Assembly: GCF_013409575.1 (NCBI RefSeq)
Contig: NZ_JACCCY010000001.1
Span: 682,001 to 746,000, forward strand
Origin: Macellibacteroides fermentans
Lineage (GTDB): Bacteria > Bacteroidota > Bacteroidia > Bacteroidales > Tannerellaceae
DNA: 64,000 bases
Reading direction: 5' to 3'
A model generated the notes under the pieces. That model saw only the letters and a program-made list of their open reading frames with translations, was not told the DNA's origin and did no database searches. Shown piece after piece: positions 56,141 through 64,000 of the stretch (position 1 is the stretch's first letter; every line of letters begins with the position of its first letter). The position numbers and the translations under genes were made by a program.

Positions 56141-56958
56141 GACAACTTGTAAATCCCAGGCATAAAGAGCTCAGCGTTCGTTCACAAACGGAATTATTGG
56201 AAATACCAAGAAGTACACTGTATTACAAACCGATAGGAGAAAGTCCTGAAAATTTGGAAATAATGCAAAAGATGGATAAGCACCATATTGAACATCCCAC
56301 TTGTGGCGTGTTGGGGATGCAGGATATGCTTCGTTTAAATGGATTTCAGATAAACCACAAACGAATCCGACGATTGATGCGCTTGATGAATATCCGGGTC
56401 AAATATCCTCAAAAAAGCTTGAGTAATCCGGGTGCCCGCAAGTACATCCTCCCTTATCTGCTTCGAGGTCTTGACATTGTAAAGACGAATCAGGTATGGT
56501 CCATAGATATCAGTTACATTCCAATGAAACAGGGATTTATGTATCTAACAGCTATCATGGATGTGCGAAGTCGCTACATTGTGGGCTGGAGCTTGTCAAA
56601 TACGCTTGAGAAAAGTGTTTGCCTGGATCTGGTTGAAGAGTCGATCAGAAAATATGGTGCACCCGAAATCATCAACTCGGATCAAGGTGTTCAGTTCACC
56701 AATCCGTCCTGGATCCAAACGCTTAAAGAAAAAGGCGTTAAAATCAGCATGGATGGAAAAGGACGTGCCAAGGATAATATCTGGATTGAACGATTTTGGC
56801 GCACGATCAAACAAGAGTATGTATATTTGAATCCGTGTGATGACGGACTGGAGCTTTATAAAGGAATCAGGAAATATATGCAATATTACAACTACAACCG
56901 GGCGCATCAGGGGATAGGAAGACAAATTCCCGGTGTGGTGTATAAAACGGTTGCCTGA
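56137..56958 (+). CDS. IS3 transposase OrfB (integrase core)
   Basis: 273 residues. rve/DDE integrase core: WSIDISYIPM, INSDQGVQFT and a later glutamate in DNIWIERFWRTIKQEYVY form the D, D and E positions. N-terminal HTH_21-like region. Overlaps orfA by 4 bp (ATGA). The frame is complete, so the element may be active. Confidence 0.95.
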   Translation: MRQLVNPRHKELSVRSQTELLEIPRSTLYYKPIGESPENLEIMQKMDKHHIEHPTCGVLGMQDMLRLNGFQINHKRIRRLMRLMNIRVKYPQKSLSNPGARKYILPYLLRGLDIVKTNQVWSIDISYIPMKQGFMYLTAIMDVRSRYIVGWSLSNTLEKSVCLDLVEESIRKYGAPEIINSDQGVQFTNPSWIQTLKEKGVKISMDGKGRAKDNIWIERFWRTIKQEYVYLNPCDDGLELYKGIRKYMQYYNYNRAHQGIGRQIPGVVYKTVA

Positions 56959-57169
56959 GCGTTCTTTTCTTTTAAATGCAAAGAAAAGGTATGCTCCGAT
57001 TCTTGAAAGGCTAAAATGAACAACCCTTCGCTAAAGCTACGGGCTGGCCTTGCATGAATCTACTCATACCTTAAAAAAGCATTGAAAAGAAAAAAACGAA
57101 TAAAAATATTAAAAGGCCTTCATATAGGTAAAAGGCTGATCAAGTGGTCGAAAAAGAGGGAGTACTATA

Positions 57170-57396
57170 AACAGCTTGCCGAAGAGATTATGATCCATCG
57201 CCGTGTGGAACTTTGGGGAGAGGGCTTCAGATTTACAGATCTTAAACGATTGAATCTTCCGCTGGACAGAACAGGATCTAATCACGAAGCAGCAATTGCA
57301 ATTAAACTGTCTGAGCCTGCAGGGTCAAAAGAATGGCAATATATGATTCCTCAAGACGAATTAAACGCTAACCCGTTAATGACTCAAAACGAATAG
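57170..57396 (+). pseudogene. SusD-like lipoprotein, 3' part after IS3
   Basis: Encodes the C-terminal 74 residues of the SusD homologue: AEEIMIHRRVELWGEGFRFTDLKR and the tail YMIPQDELNANPLM, both standard for SusD C-termini. It lies in the frame of the 5' part once the IS is removed. The start AAC is the second copy of the 3-bp duplication. Confidence 0.92.
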
Positions 57397-57423
57397 TGTT
57401 TTTTTCTATTTTATACACACTTT

Positions 57424-57468
57424 AAAGTACAGATATCCCGTTAATACGGGATACTGTACTTTTTTATT
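57424..57468 (+). terminator. Terminator between susD and S9 peptidase
   Basis: AAAGTACAG-ATATCCCG...CGGGAT-A-CTGTACTTT followed by TTTATT. It separates the susCD unit from the peptidase gene, which then starts 16 bp further on without an obvious promoter of its own. Confidence 0.8.
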
Positions 57469-57483
57469 AAAAACATATAGACT

Positions 57484-59883
57484 ATGAAAATAAAAAACAT
57501 CTTCTTATCTGCTACTATTCTGGCAAGTACTGTAATTGCAAATGCACAGGAACTGCCCTATCAGGAACCTCCCAAAGAAATTAAAGAGATTGCTCTTGCA
57601 AAATTGTCTCCCATAATTGACTTCAGTGAAGATTACAAATGGATGCTTCAGCTTGAACGGGCTCCTTACTATTCGGTAAGTGAACTTGCCCAACCAGAAT
57701 TAAGACTTGCAGGTATACGCATCAATCCTGAAACATTTAGCGAATCGCGGCAACGCGGTTATGTAGGGGTTACCCTTGTTAATATGGAAACAAAGCTTGA
57801 AAGAGTTATTGAAGGGTTCCCGGATCAGTCAATCATCCTGAATATTAATTGGTCGCCACAATCTGATAAAATTATTTTTTTCGTAAAAGAAGGAGATGGA
57901 GTTTATCTATATCAGTGTATAACTACAGATAATAAAGCGGTAAAACTTAGCAATAGAAAGATCAATGCCTGCTTCGGCACCTCTCTTTTCTGGATTAATA
58001 ATAACGAAATATTAATATTGGCAATACCCGAAAACATCGGAAACGCACCTGTTGGAAGCACCGTACCACAAGGAGCCCTCGTACAGGAAAATAGTGGAAA
58101 AGCTCAGGCAGCGCGTACTTATCAGGATTTATTGAAAAATAAATTTGATGAATCGCTGTTCGATTACTACTTTACATCCGAAATAATAAAAATAAATAAC
58201 CAAGGGAGTTTGAGTACCGGAATCAAAGGTGTTATTACCAGTGTGTCCCTCTCTCCCAATAAAGAATTGCTCTTAGTTGAAAAAACCCATAAACCCTATT
58301 CTTACATTGTTCCCATAAGTAATTTCCCCACTACGTTATCTGTAACTGACATAAATGGTAAACTTATTAAAACAATCGCCGAAATACCTTTAGTTATCAC
58401 AGCTATGGGTTATGACACTACCTCTCCTTATCCAAGGAATTTTGGATGGAGACCGGATAAACCGGCTACTCTTTTCTGGACTGAGGCACAGGACAACGGG
58501 GACCCTAAGAAAAACAAAACCGAATATGCCGACATAATTTATCAGCAGACTTTTCCTTTTACCGATGTAAAAAAAGAAGTAGTTAAAACCAAACTCCGTT
58601 CGTACGGAGTTCAATGGGGGAATGATTCTCTGGCACTTATAACGGAATCATCTGCTGCAACACGTCTGGTTAAAACATCTTGTTTTAAGCCCGGATCGGA
58701 TAAAGATCCGGTGCCTCTTTTTGAATTCTCACGCGATGACAGTTACAACAATCCAGGCAGACCGCATGTAGTAAAAAATCAGTATGACAAATATGTTCTT
58801 TATACAAATAAGAAGAACAATCAGCTTTTGTTGCTTTCGGACGGTGCATCACCCGAAGGGAATATGCCTTACCTGAGTCTTTACGATATTACGAAAAAGA
58901 AAAACACTATTCTTTGGAGGTGTAAAGCCCCTTATTACGAAACGATCTCCCGTATTAAAGATCCCGTAAAACTAGAGATCATCACTGCAAGACAATCAAT
59001 AGCAGAACCTGTTAATTTCTTTATCAGACAAATTAAGTCCAATAAAGTTAAACAGTTGACCAACTTTCCGAATCCTTACCCCAGCATGAAAGGGGTAAGT
59101 AAAGAACAGATCCGCTACAAAAGAGAGGATGGAGTAGATCTGACAGCAACCGTTTATCTTCCGGCAGGATACAGCAAGGAAAAAGACGGGAGACTTCCTG
59201 TAATTATGTGGGCTTATCCACGTGAGTACAAATCAGCATCGGATGCCGCACAGGTAAGAGGTTCGAAATACACCTTTACAAGCATAAGCTACGGATCGCC
59301 CATTTTTTGGGTTAAAAAAGGCTATTGCGTAATGGACAATGTAGAAATGCCCATTGTAGGTGGCAATGGTGTAGAGCCAAATGACAACTTCACCGAACAA
59401 CTTGTAATGAATGCAGAAGCTGCTGCAAAGGTTATACACGAAATGGGAGTTGGCGATACTTCCAGACTTGCTGTAGGAGGACATTCATACGGAGCTTTCA
59501 TGACAGCCAATCTATTGGTACATACTAATTTATTTAAAGCAGGAATTGCAAGAAGTGGTGCTTACAACCGAACATTAACTCCTTTTGGGTTTCAGGCCGA
59601 AACACGTACGTATTGGCAGGCTCCGGAGGTTTATAATGCGATGTCGCCATTTATGTATGCAGATAAACTGAATGGTGCTTTATTATTGATCCACGGTGAA
59701 CTCGATAACAATAGCGGTACTTTTCCAATCCAATCCGAACGTTTTTTTCAAGCATTGAAAGGGCACGGAGCTACAGTTCGCTATGTAGTGCTGCCTCTGG
59801 AAAGTCATGGATATTCTGCCAAAGAAAACATACTTCACATGCTATACGAAACAGACTCGTGGCTTGAGAAATATGTAAAATAA
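57484..59883 (+). CDS. S9-family prolyl-oligopeptidase-like exported peptidase
   Basis: 799 residues with a signal peptide (MKIKNIFLSATILASTVIANAQ). The N-terminal two thirds form a beta-propeller-like region; the C-terminal third is an alpha/beta hydrolase with nucleophile Ser in GGHSYGAF near 666, Asp in GELDNNSG near 739 and His in ESHGYS near 774. It resembles the glutamyl-endopeptidase branch of S9. Placed after SusC/SusD, it suggests that peptides or proteins are the imported material, an inference. Confidence 0.88.
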   Translation: MKIKNIFLSATILASTVIANAQELPYQEPPKEIKEIALAKLSPIIDFSEDYKWMLQLERAPYYSVSELAQPELRLAGIRINPETFSESRQRGYVGVTLVNMETKLERVIEGFPDQSIILNINWSPQSDKIIFFVKEGDGVYLYQCITTDNKAVKLSNRKINACFGTSLFWINNNEILILAIPENIGNAPVGSTVPQGALVQENSGKAQAARTYQDLLKNKFDESLFDYYFTSEIIKINNQGSLSTGIKGVITSVSLSPNKELLLVEKTHKPYSYIVPISNFPTTLSVTDINGKLIKTIAEIPLVITAMGYDTTSPYPRNFGWRPDKPATLFWTEAQDNGDPKKNKTEYADIIYQQTFPFTDVKKEVVKTKLRSYGVQWGNDSLALITESSAATRLVKTSCFKPGSDKDPVPLFEFSRDDSYNNPGRPHVVKNQYDKYVLYTNKKNNQLLLLSDGASPEGNMPYLSLYDITKKKNTILWRCKAPYYETISRIKDPVKLEIITARQSIAEPVNFFIRQIKSNKVKQLTNFPNPYPSMKGVSKEQIRYKREDGVDLTATVYLPAGYSKEKDGRLPVIMWAYPREYKSASDAAQVRGSKYTFTSISYGSPIFWVKKGYCVMDNVEMPIVGGNGVEPNDNFTEQLVMNAEAAAKVIHEMGVGDTSRLAVGGHSYGAFMTANLLVHTNLFKAGIARSGAYNRTLTPFGFQAETRTYWQAPEVYNAMSPFMYADKLNGALLLIHGELDNNSGTFPIQSERFFQALKGHGATVRYVVLPLESHGYSAKENILHMLYETDSWLEKYVK

Positions 59884-59911
59884 CATCAAGAATTAGTATA
59901 ACAACGGAATT

Positions 59912-59950
59912 CGCCCTTATGCATGTGTCTATGTATAAGGGCGAGTTTTA
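59912..59950 (+). terminator. Terminator of the S9 peptidase gene
   Basis: CGCCCTTAT...ATAAGGGCG, then AGTTTTATTT, about 30 bp after the stop. Confidence 0.8.
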
Positions 59951-60078
59951 TTTGTGATAAGGATACATAAAAATTAACGTTACATACCCATAAACAGGGC
60001 TAATTGACAACAAACTGCAAAAACTATTAAATACAACTAATTAAAAAGTCAAATTAACAATTACAATTGAAAATCTTA

Positions 60079-60086
60079 TACATTTG
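60079..60086 (+). promoter_or_regulatory. Promoter -7 box of the small exported protein gene
   Basis: TACATTTG matches TAnnTTTG, 35 bp before the ATG at 60121. Confidence 0.45.
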
Positions 60087-60120
60087 TCGTTGACTATCAT
60101 AAAACAAACCAGACTCTTTT

Positions 60121-60645
60121 ATGTGCAGCCGAATTATTGTATCAGTTTCATTTTGTCTGATAAACCTGGGACCAATATATGGACAGTTTGCAGAGGCAGA
60201 GAAAGACACGCTTATAATAAACGAGTATCAACCGGAAAAACAAAAGATCAAATTGAATGAAGCAACCATGAGGGCTATTAAATCGGGAACGTTGATTAAT
60301 TTTGACGGACCTAAACAGGCTAATAAACCCAGGCCTTTCGTGTCGAAGATCCCTATTACAAAAGATTTCGGACTCAAACCGGTTGCCGGAATACCTATGG
60401 AAGCCTCCGATTCTATAAAAATTCCTCCCAGAGTACTCCATGAACTCACATTCAATTATCTTCCCGAAAAAGAAATAAGAGCTTTTAAAGTAAGTAATAA
60501 GTCGGAAGAACTCAGGGCTACTCCTGCCGGGTTCTCTTTTTCGGCTGAAGATCTGCTGCAATCTATTTTTTCCAAAACGGCAAGAGCTAAAAAGCGAAAC
60601 CTCAAAAAAGCCAACGCTTGGAAAACATACAACAGTCTTCCATAA
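60121..60645 (+). CDS. Small exported protein of unknown function
   Basis: 174 residues. The N-terminus (SRIIVSVSFCLINLGPIYG) is hydrophobic and ends in a cleavable-looking segment; the rest is basic and ends in a Lys/Arg-rich tail. It may belong to a Bacteroidales DUF4858-like family, but I cannot confirm this. Convergent with the GH127-type gene, sharing a terminator hairpin at 60644-60681. Confidence 0.6.
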   Translation: MCSRIIVSVSFCLINLGPIYGQFAEAEKDTLIINEYQPEKQKIKLNEATMRAIKSGTLINFDGPKQANKPRPFVSKIPITKDFGLKPVAGIPMEASDSIKIPPRVLHELTFNYLPEKEIRAFKVSNKSEELRATPAGFSFSAEDLLQSIFSKTARAKKRNLKKANAWKTYNSLP

Positions 60646-60681
60646 AAAAACTTCCCTATTCTTTTCAGAACAGGGAAGTAA
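60644..60681. terminator. Shared terminator between convergent genes
   Basis: ACTTCCCTATTC-TTTTCA-GAACAGGGAAGT preceded by A-tract, giving a T-tract for the minus-strand GH127-type gene. Confidence 0.85.
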
Positions 60682-60714
60682 TACAAATACAAATCTATTT
60701 AATTTAAACCAAGC

Positions 60715-62733
60715 CTACTCTGCGGTTGGAAATGAAGAGATTCGTAAACGGGCTGCTCCCATCGGCACCAAGGTTATTTCATCGATACGGTCGCTCTTAC
60801 GGGCATTTTCGTAGGGAAGAACACCACACAATCCGTATTCATCAATAATCCATCCTGGCACAATCCGCCCTTTAGCTTTAAACTCCAGCGGAACGTTGCC
60901 TAAAGTAAACGGATTATTGTCGGCTGGCCAGTTTTTACGCTTTATTTGAATAGGCAGACTGGTTACCAAAGCGTAGTTCCATGGTGTTTTAGGATAAATC
61001 TCATACGTTGGCCATGCAGAAGCATCTGCGTTTTCCTGCCATTTTGAATCTCCGATGGCTGTTGCCCGGCTGTCCAGCTGCTTGTATTCTTCTTCTATCT
61101 TCAACGACAAGGTTAGAGGTCCCCAATTCACACTTACACTATTTTTATTTGCCTGCCATTGGCGCATGCTTAAATCCATAGGTATCATCAATTCAACCTC
61201 ATCCTTGTTAGTCCATTCTCTTTCAATGCGTGCATACTCTCCTGCAACTAAAGTTACAGCTTCTTGCTTTCCGTTGATTTTTACAGATGCGTTTTTACAC
61301 CAGGACGGAATACGAAGATACATAGGAAAACGAACCTTCGAGGGTGTAGATAACGTAAACCGCACAGCCTCCTCGAATGGATAGTTGGTTTGTTCGTGCA
61401 AGGTTACTTCAGTCCCTTTACTTCCTACTTTGATTTTAGCTTTACAAGCCGAATACATTACGGCCGCCAATCCGTTATCGGGTGTAGCCAAAACCAAATG
61501 TTCGGCATAATAAGGCCAGCCGAATCCGTGATTATGCTGACAACAGCGGCTGCTGAAAGGGTTCATTGCCAGAAAAGGTCCACTGTTATCTATTCCCGGA
61601 TGATGATTCTGGCTGTCACTTACTACATGATTGGGACTTGTTATGTAACGTAAAGCTTTATAATCGGGCATCATGGCTGCAGGATAGCTGTTAAAAGCTA
61701 CATCTTCGCAGTTTTCTGCCCAATAAGGATCGCCACTTATCAAAAGCATTATTTGATCTGAAGCCATTTGTTCTACAAACCCACACGTTTCTGTACCCTG
61801 CCGCGGATCAAAGAAACCGATGCGTGCATTTTCGTCGGCTCCAAACATACCTCCAGGAACCTGACCGAATGCCCTGCGTATAAGGCTCTGTACATTATAG
61901 CTGGCCTCCAATAAGGCTGTATCTTTTTTGAATAAATAGTAGGTTGCCGGTTCGCGGAAGCATTGTGCCACATTCACATTGTGCCAGTTTGGCAATTGTG
62001 TAGATTTTGTCCAATCGGCTGTATTACGGTGAATTTTATCTGCCAGGGAAAGCAATTGCTTGTCACCGGTACGATTATAAAGCCACACCACACTCCACAG
62101 ATTATCTCCTCCCCTACTATTTTCCCAATAGCTGGAAAGAAAGTCATCATCGGAAACAGTAAGCAGATAATGACAATATTTAGTCATAAAATCGAGTATA
62201 CGAGCGTCGTTGCTATATTCATAATAAGACTGAACTATCCAAAGTACAATCATATTCGGCCAGAAATCCTGTTTACCATTGTTTAATACCAAAGGACCAA
62301 AGTTTCCGTCTTCACGTTGACTTTTCAAAATGCCTTCAATCCAGAATTTTGTCTCTTTCAACATTGCTTCATCCTTCATCAGGTAAGTAAGATTACCATA
62401 GCCACGCAGCCAATAAGGAACCTCTTCCCAGCCCCACTTCCCACCGGTTTTAAGCCAGGCATTGTCATCCTTCTGGAGCCAGGCGCTGATTTCTCCTAAA
62501 TGCCCGTTCAAACCATCTTTCTGAAGTTCTAGCTGCTTAAGCAACCATCCTTCGGGCTGAATGCTTCCTACAGGAAGTTTTATAAACTGTTGTGGTTGCA
62601 ACGGGGATCGGTTACTTACATAATGCGAATTGTACGAAGCACCCGGAAGTCTTTTAACCATTTCCACGGTCTGATTTTTTGCAGAAATAGCCATAGACAA
62701 GGTTAATGAGAGTAAAAGAAATGTCTTCTTCAT
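60715..62733 (-). CDS. GH127-type beta-L-arabinofuranosidase-like enzyme (DUF1680)
   Basis: 672 residues with a signal peptide (MKKTFLLLSLTLSMAISA). The (alpha/alpha)6-barrel family shows its zinc-thiolate site: the Glu-x-Cys in GTETCGFVEQM near 313-315 and the Cys-Cys of SSRCCQHNH near 394-395, equivalent to Glu338/Cys340 and Cys417/Cys418 of bifidobacterial HypBA1. The C-terminal beta domains are present. Acts on beta-linked arabinofuranose or related sugars; exact specificity unknown. Single gene. Confidence 0.88.
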   Translation of the reverse strand: MKKTFLLLSLTLSMAISAKNQTVEMVKRLPGASYNSHYVSNRSPLQPQQFIKLPVGSIQPEGWLLKQLELQKDGLNGHLGEISAWLQKDDNAWLKTGGKWGWEEVPYWLRGYGNLTYLMKDEAMLKETKFWIEGILKSQREDGNFGPLVLNNGKQDFWPNMIVLWIVQSYYEYSNDARILDFMTKYCHYLLTVSDDDFLSSYWENSRGGDNLWSVVWLYNRTGDKQLLSLADKIHRNTADWTKSTQLPNWHNVNVAQCFREPATYYLFKKDTALLEASYNVQSLIRRAFGQVPGGMFGADENARIGFFDPRQGTETCGFVEQMASDQIMLLISGDPYWAENCEDVAFNSYPAAMMPDYKALRYITSPNHVVSDSQNHHPGIDNSGPFLAMNPFSSRCCQHNHGFGWPYYAEHLVLATPDNGLAAVMYSACKAKIKVGSKGTEVTLHEQTNYPFEEAVRFTLSTPSKVRFPMYLRIPSWCKNASVKINGKQEAVTLVAGEYARIEREWTNKDEVELMIPMDLSMRQWQANKNSVSVNWGPLTLSLKIEEEYKQLDSRATAIGDSKWQENADASAWPTYEIYPKTPWNYALVTSLPIQIKRKNWPADNNPFTLGNVPLEFKAKGRIVPGWIIDEYGLCGVLPYENARKSDRIDEITLVPMGAARLRISSFPTAE

Positions 62734-62877
62734 GATGTTAAATTATTCAATAAATCTACTTACCAATACATAGTAGACGCAAAAAAGAAATCCATCCCCT
62801 AAAGGACAGGTAAAAATATGTGAGAACTGTGTCTTCAATCCAGATTATCGTTCCATTGCCAGACCAAAGATAGTTCT

Positions 62878-62885
62878 TACTTTTG
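62878..62885 (+). promoter_or_regulatory. Promoter -7 box of queF
   Basis: TACTTTTG matches TAnnTTTG, 44 bp before the queF ATG. The leader has no evident structure, unlike that of the queuosine transporter. Confidence 0.45.
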
Positions 62886-62929
62886 CAAACTGAGTAAACA
62901 AGACTTCAAACCAATTAATACAAGAAGAC

Positions 62930-63382
62930 ATGGACGAAAAAGAATTAAGCCTGTTAGGAAACAAAACTGTATATAAAAGCGATTATGCTCCCGAAGTGCT
63001 GGAAGCATTTACCAACAAACACCCGGACAATGATTACTGGGTACGCTTTAATTGCCCTGAATTCACCAGCCTGTGCCCTATAACCGGTCAGCCCGACTTT
63101 GCCACGATCTACATCGATTATATTCCCGATATAAAAATGGTTGAAAGTAAAAGTCTGAAGTTATATCTTTTCAGTTTCCGTAATCACGGCGATTTTCACG
63201 AAGATTGTGTTAACATTATCATGAAAGATCTTATAAAACTTATGGACCCCAAGTATATCGAAGTTACCGGGATCTTTACACCGCGAGGAGGAATCAGCAT
63301 TCACCCCTATTGCAACTACGGACGAAAAGGCACCAAATTTGAAGAATTAGCAGAAAAACGTTTGTTTGCGCACAATTCTTAA
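62930..63382 (+). CDS. queF: NADPH-dependent 7-cyano-7-deazaguanine reductase
   Basis: 150 residues, the short unimodular form. Catalytic Cys49 and Asp56 ([13 protein letters not shown]), and the NADPH/fold motif [21 protein letters not shown] with Glu72, His90 and Glu91. Reduces preQ0 to preQ1 in queuosine synthesis. The related transporter lies about 13 kb away, so they are separate units. Confidence 0.97.
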   Translation: MDEKELSLLGNKTVYKSDYAPEVLEAFTNKHPDNDYWVRFNCPEFTSLCPITGQPDFATIYIDYIPDIKMVESKSLKLYLFSFRNHGDFHEDCVNIIMKDLIKLMDPKYIEVTGIFTPRGGISIHPYCNYGRKGTKFEELAEKRLFAHNS

Positions 63383-63401
63383 TAAACAAAGATAGAATAT
63401 A

Positions 63402-63440
63402 AGCCGGAAAAGTTTTAAACTCAATATTACTTTTCCGGCT
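63402..63440 (+). terminator. Hairpin after queF
   Basis: AGCCGGAAAAGT...ACTTTTCCGGCT, 12-bp perfect stem with a 15-base loop. No T-tract follows, so termination strength is unsure. Confidence 0.6.
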
Positions 63441-63470
63441 GATATAACAGTTCGTTAATAAAATAATATG

Positions 63471-63478
63471 TAAATTTG
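63471..63478 (+). promoter_or_regulatory. Promoter -7 box of DUF1080 gene
   Basis: TAAATTTG, TAnnTTTG match, 40 bp before the ATG at 63518. Confidence 0.5.
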
Positions 63479-63517
63479 CCGTCAAATAAATTCGAAAGAA
63501 CTTAAATTTAATAGACC

Positions 63518-64000
63518 ATGATTAAAAGAATGATTCCCGTGAAAGCGGTATTGGCAACACTGGCGTGTACTGCCTGTGTTAGTCTTCAGGCTCAAGAAGA
63601 GTTTCCAAAACAAGAAAAGATGACACCGGGCATGTCTGAGTACTGGACTCCACAACCTACAGTGGTTACCCCCGGAACAACAACTCCCAATGCATTTTTA
63701 ACAGCACCATCGGATGCTATTGTCCTTTTTGACGGCAAAGACCTTTCTGCCTGGAAAAGCACAAGAACAGGCGGACCTGCTGAATGGATTGTAAACAACG
63801 GTGCATTTACTGTAAACAAAAAAGCTGGCGATATCCAGACTAAAGAGGAATTTAACGACTTTCAGCTTCATATCGAGTGGCAGATTCCGGCAAATATCAC
63901 TGGGAAGAGTCAGGGACGAGGCAACAGCGGTATCTTTTTGCAGGGTATGTACGAAATACAGGTATTAGACTGCTACGATAATAAGACCTACGTAAACGGA
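63518..64000 (+). CDS. DUF1080 exported protein, 3' end outside window
   Basis: 161 codons visible without a stop, from the ATG at 63518. N-terminal signal peptide (MIKRMIPVKAVLATLAC); after a linker, FDGKDLSAWKSTRTGGPAEW and GRGNSGIFLQGMYEIQVLDCYDN are diagnostic of DUF1080 (3-keto-disaccharide hydrolase-like, concanavalin/laminarinase fold). Such proteins are periplasmic or secreted and act on sugars; substrate unknown here. Confidence 0.88.
   Translation, partial: MIKRMIPVKAVLATLACTACVSLQAQEEFPKQEKMTPGMSEYWTPQPTVVTPGTTTPNAFLTAPSDAIVLFDGKDLSAWKSTRTGGPAEWIVNNGAFTVNKKAGDIQTKEEFNDFQLHIEWQIPANITGKSQGRGNSGIFLQGMYEIQVLDCYDNKTYVNG

Larger units (their letters stand above)
55760..57169 (+). mobile_element. 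IS3-family insertion sequence inside susD
   Basis: 1410 bp, flanked by a 3-bp duplication AAC (55757-55759 and 57170-57172). Imperfect terminal inverted repeats: left TATAATACTCCCC...GACCACTTG, right (complement) TATAGTACTCCC...GACCACTTG. Contains orfA and orfB, and about 210 bp of noncoding sequence after orfB. Confidence 0.88.

Noticed and set aside
55755-57175. 6-bp duplication CTATAA as the IS3 target site
   Set aside because: CTATAA is repeated at the ends only because the inverted repeat itself begins TATA; using it leaves susD out of frame, whereas the 3-bp AAC restores TKEQLAEE exactly.
57082-57396. Independent 104-aa gene
   Set aside because: Its first 30 codons are IS3 end sequence and the rest is the SusD C-terminus.
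63402-63440. Riboswitch for the DUF1080 gene
   Set aside because: A simple 12-bp hairpin lying before that gene's promoter box, so it belongs to the queF transcript's end.

Overview
This window comes from a Bacteroidales chromosome of the Bacteroides/Parabacteroides/Tannerellaceae type; the genus cannot be resolved by eye. The evidence is the repeated Bacteroidota promoter motif TAnnTTTG upstream of many genes, little use of Shine-Dalgarno sequences, a SusC/SusD pair, a VirE-N/HU-like cassette, GldE next to ssb and mutY, a GT3-type glycogen synthase with an alpha-glucan phosphorylase, and DUF families typical of the group (DUF3256, DUF4252, DUF5715).

Layout. 1-4.5 kb is accessory: the 3' part of an AAA/DUF4143 ATPase, a noncoding stretch with strong dyads, a BT4734/VapE-type primase-helicase-like gene (minus strand) and a divergent HU-like gene. 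Between the last two lies a dyad array of exact 22-bp period. 4.5-7.7 kb holds a DUF2148 ferredoxin-like protein, a long KamA-like radical SAM enzyme and a DCC-family protein. 7.8-11.9 kb is a minus-strand selenium operon: mnmH, yedF, an EF2568-type cysteine desulfurase, DUF3343 and selD. It should supply selenophosphate for 2-selenouridine in tRNA; no selA or selB is present here. 12-15.7 kb carries class II aldolase, L31 type B, an N-acetylhexosamine-kinase-like enzyme and an overlapping diacylglycerol-kinase/PAP2 pair. 15.7-18.1 kb is an ECF sigma operon (sigma, membrane regulator, DUF4252, outer-membrane barrel).

18-43 kb is mainly housekeeping: DUF3256, a DMT transporter, truA, a GH2 enzyme, a Dcu transporter, a DUF5715 lipoprotein, phoH-purC-ubiE-aroE, a phosphopantetheinyl transferase/gldE/ssb/mutY operon, HU plus an unlisted 29-aa ribosomal-type protein plus rng, dnaK, a nitrilase, an acyltransferase, and glycogen synthase plus phosphorylase. 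At 43.2-46.8 kb one insertion sequence sits inside the left end of another, with an 8-bp target duplication. A FadL-type porin, an unknown protein with a clamp-binding-like tail and a queuosine-precursor transporter follow; the transporter has a preQ1-I-like pseudoknot in its leader.

50.3-51.3 kb is gene-free. It holds a second 22-bp-period dyad array with the same geometry as the first but unrelated spacer sequence, and a second copy of the hairpin repeat found after the HU-like gene. 51.3-59.9 kb is a SusC/SusD locus with an S9 peptidase; its susD is broken by an IS3-family element with a clean 3-bp duplication. The window ends with a small exported protein, a GH127-type enzyme, queF, and the start of a DUF1080 protein.

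The most unusual signals are the paired 22-bp arrays with their co-occurring hairpin repeats, and the preQ1-like leader. All family names come from reading the protein sequences; no database search was run.
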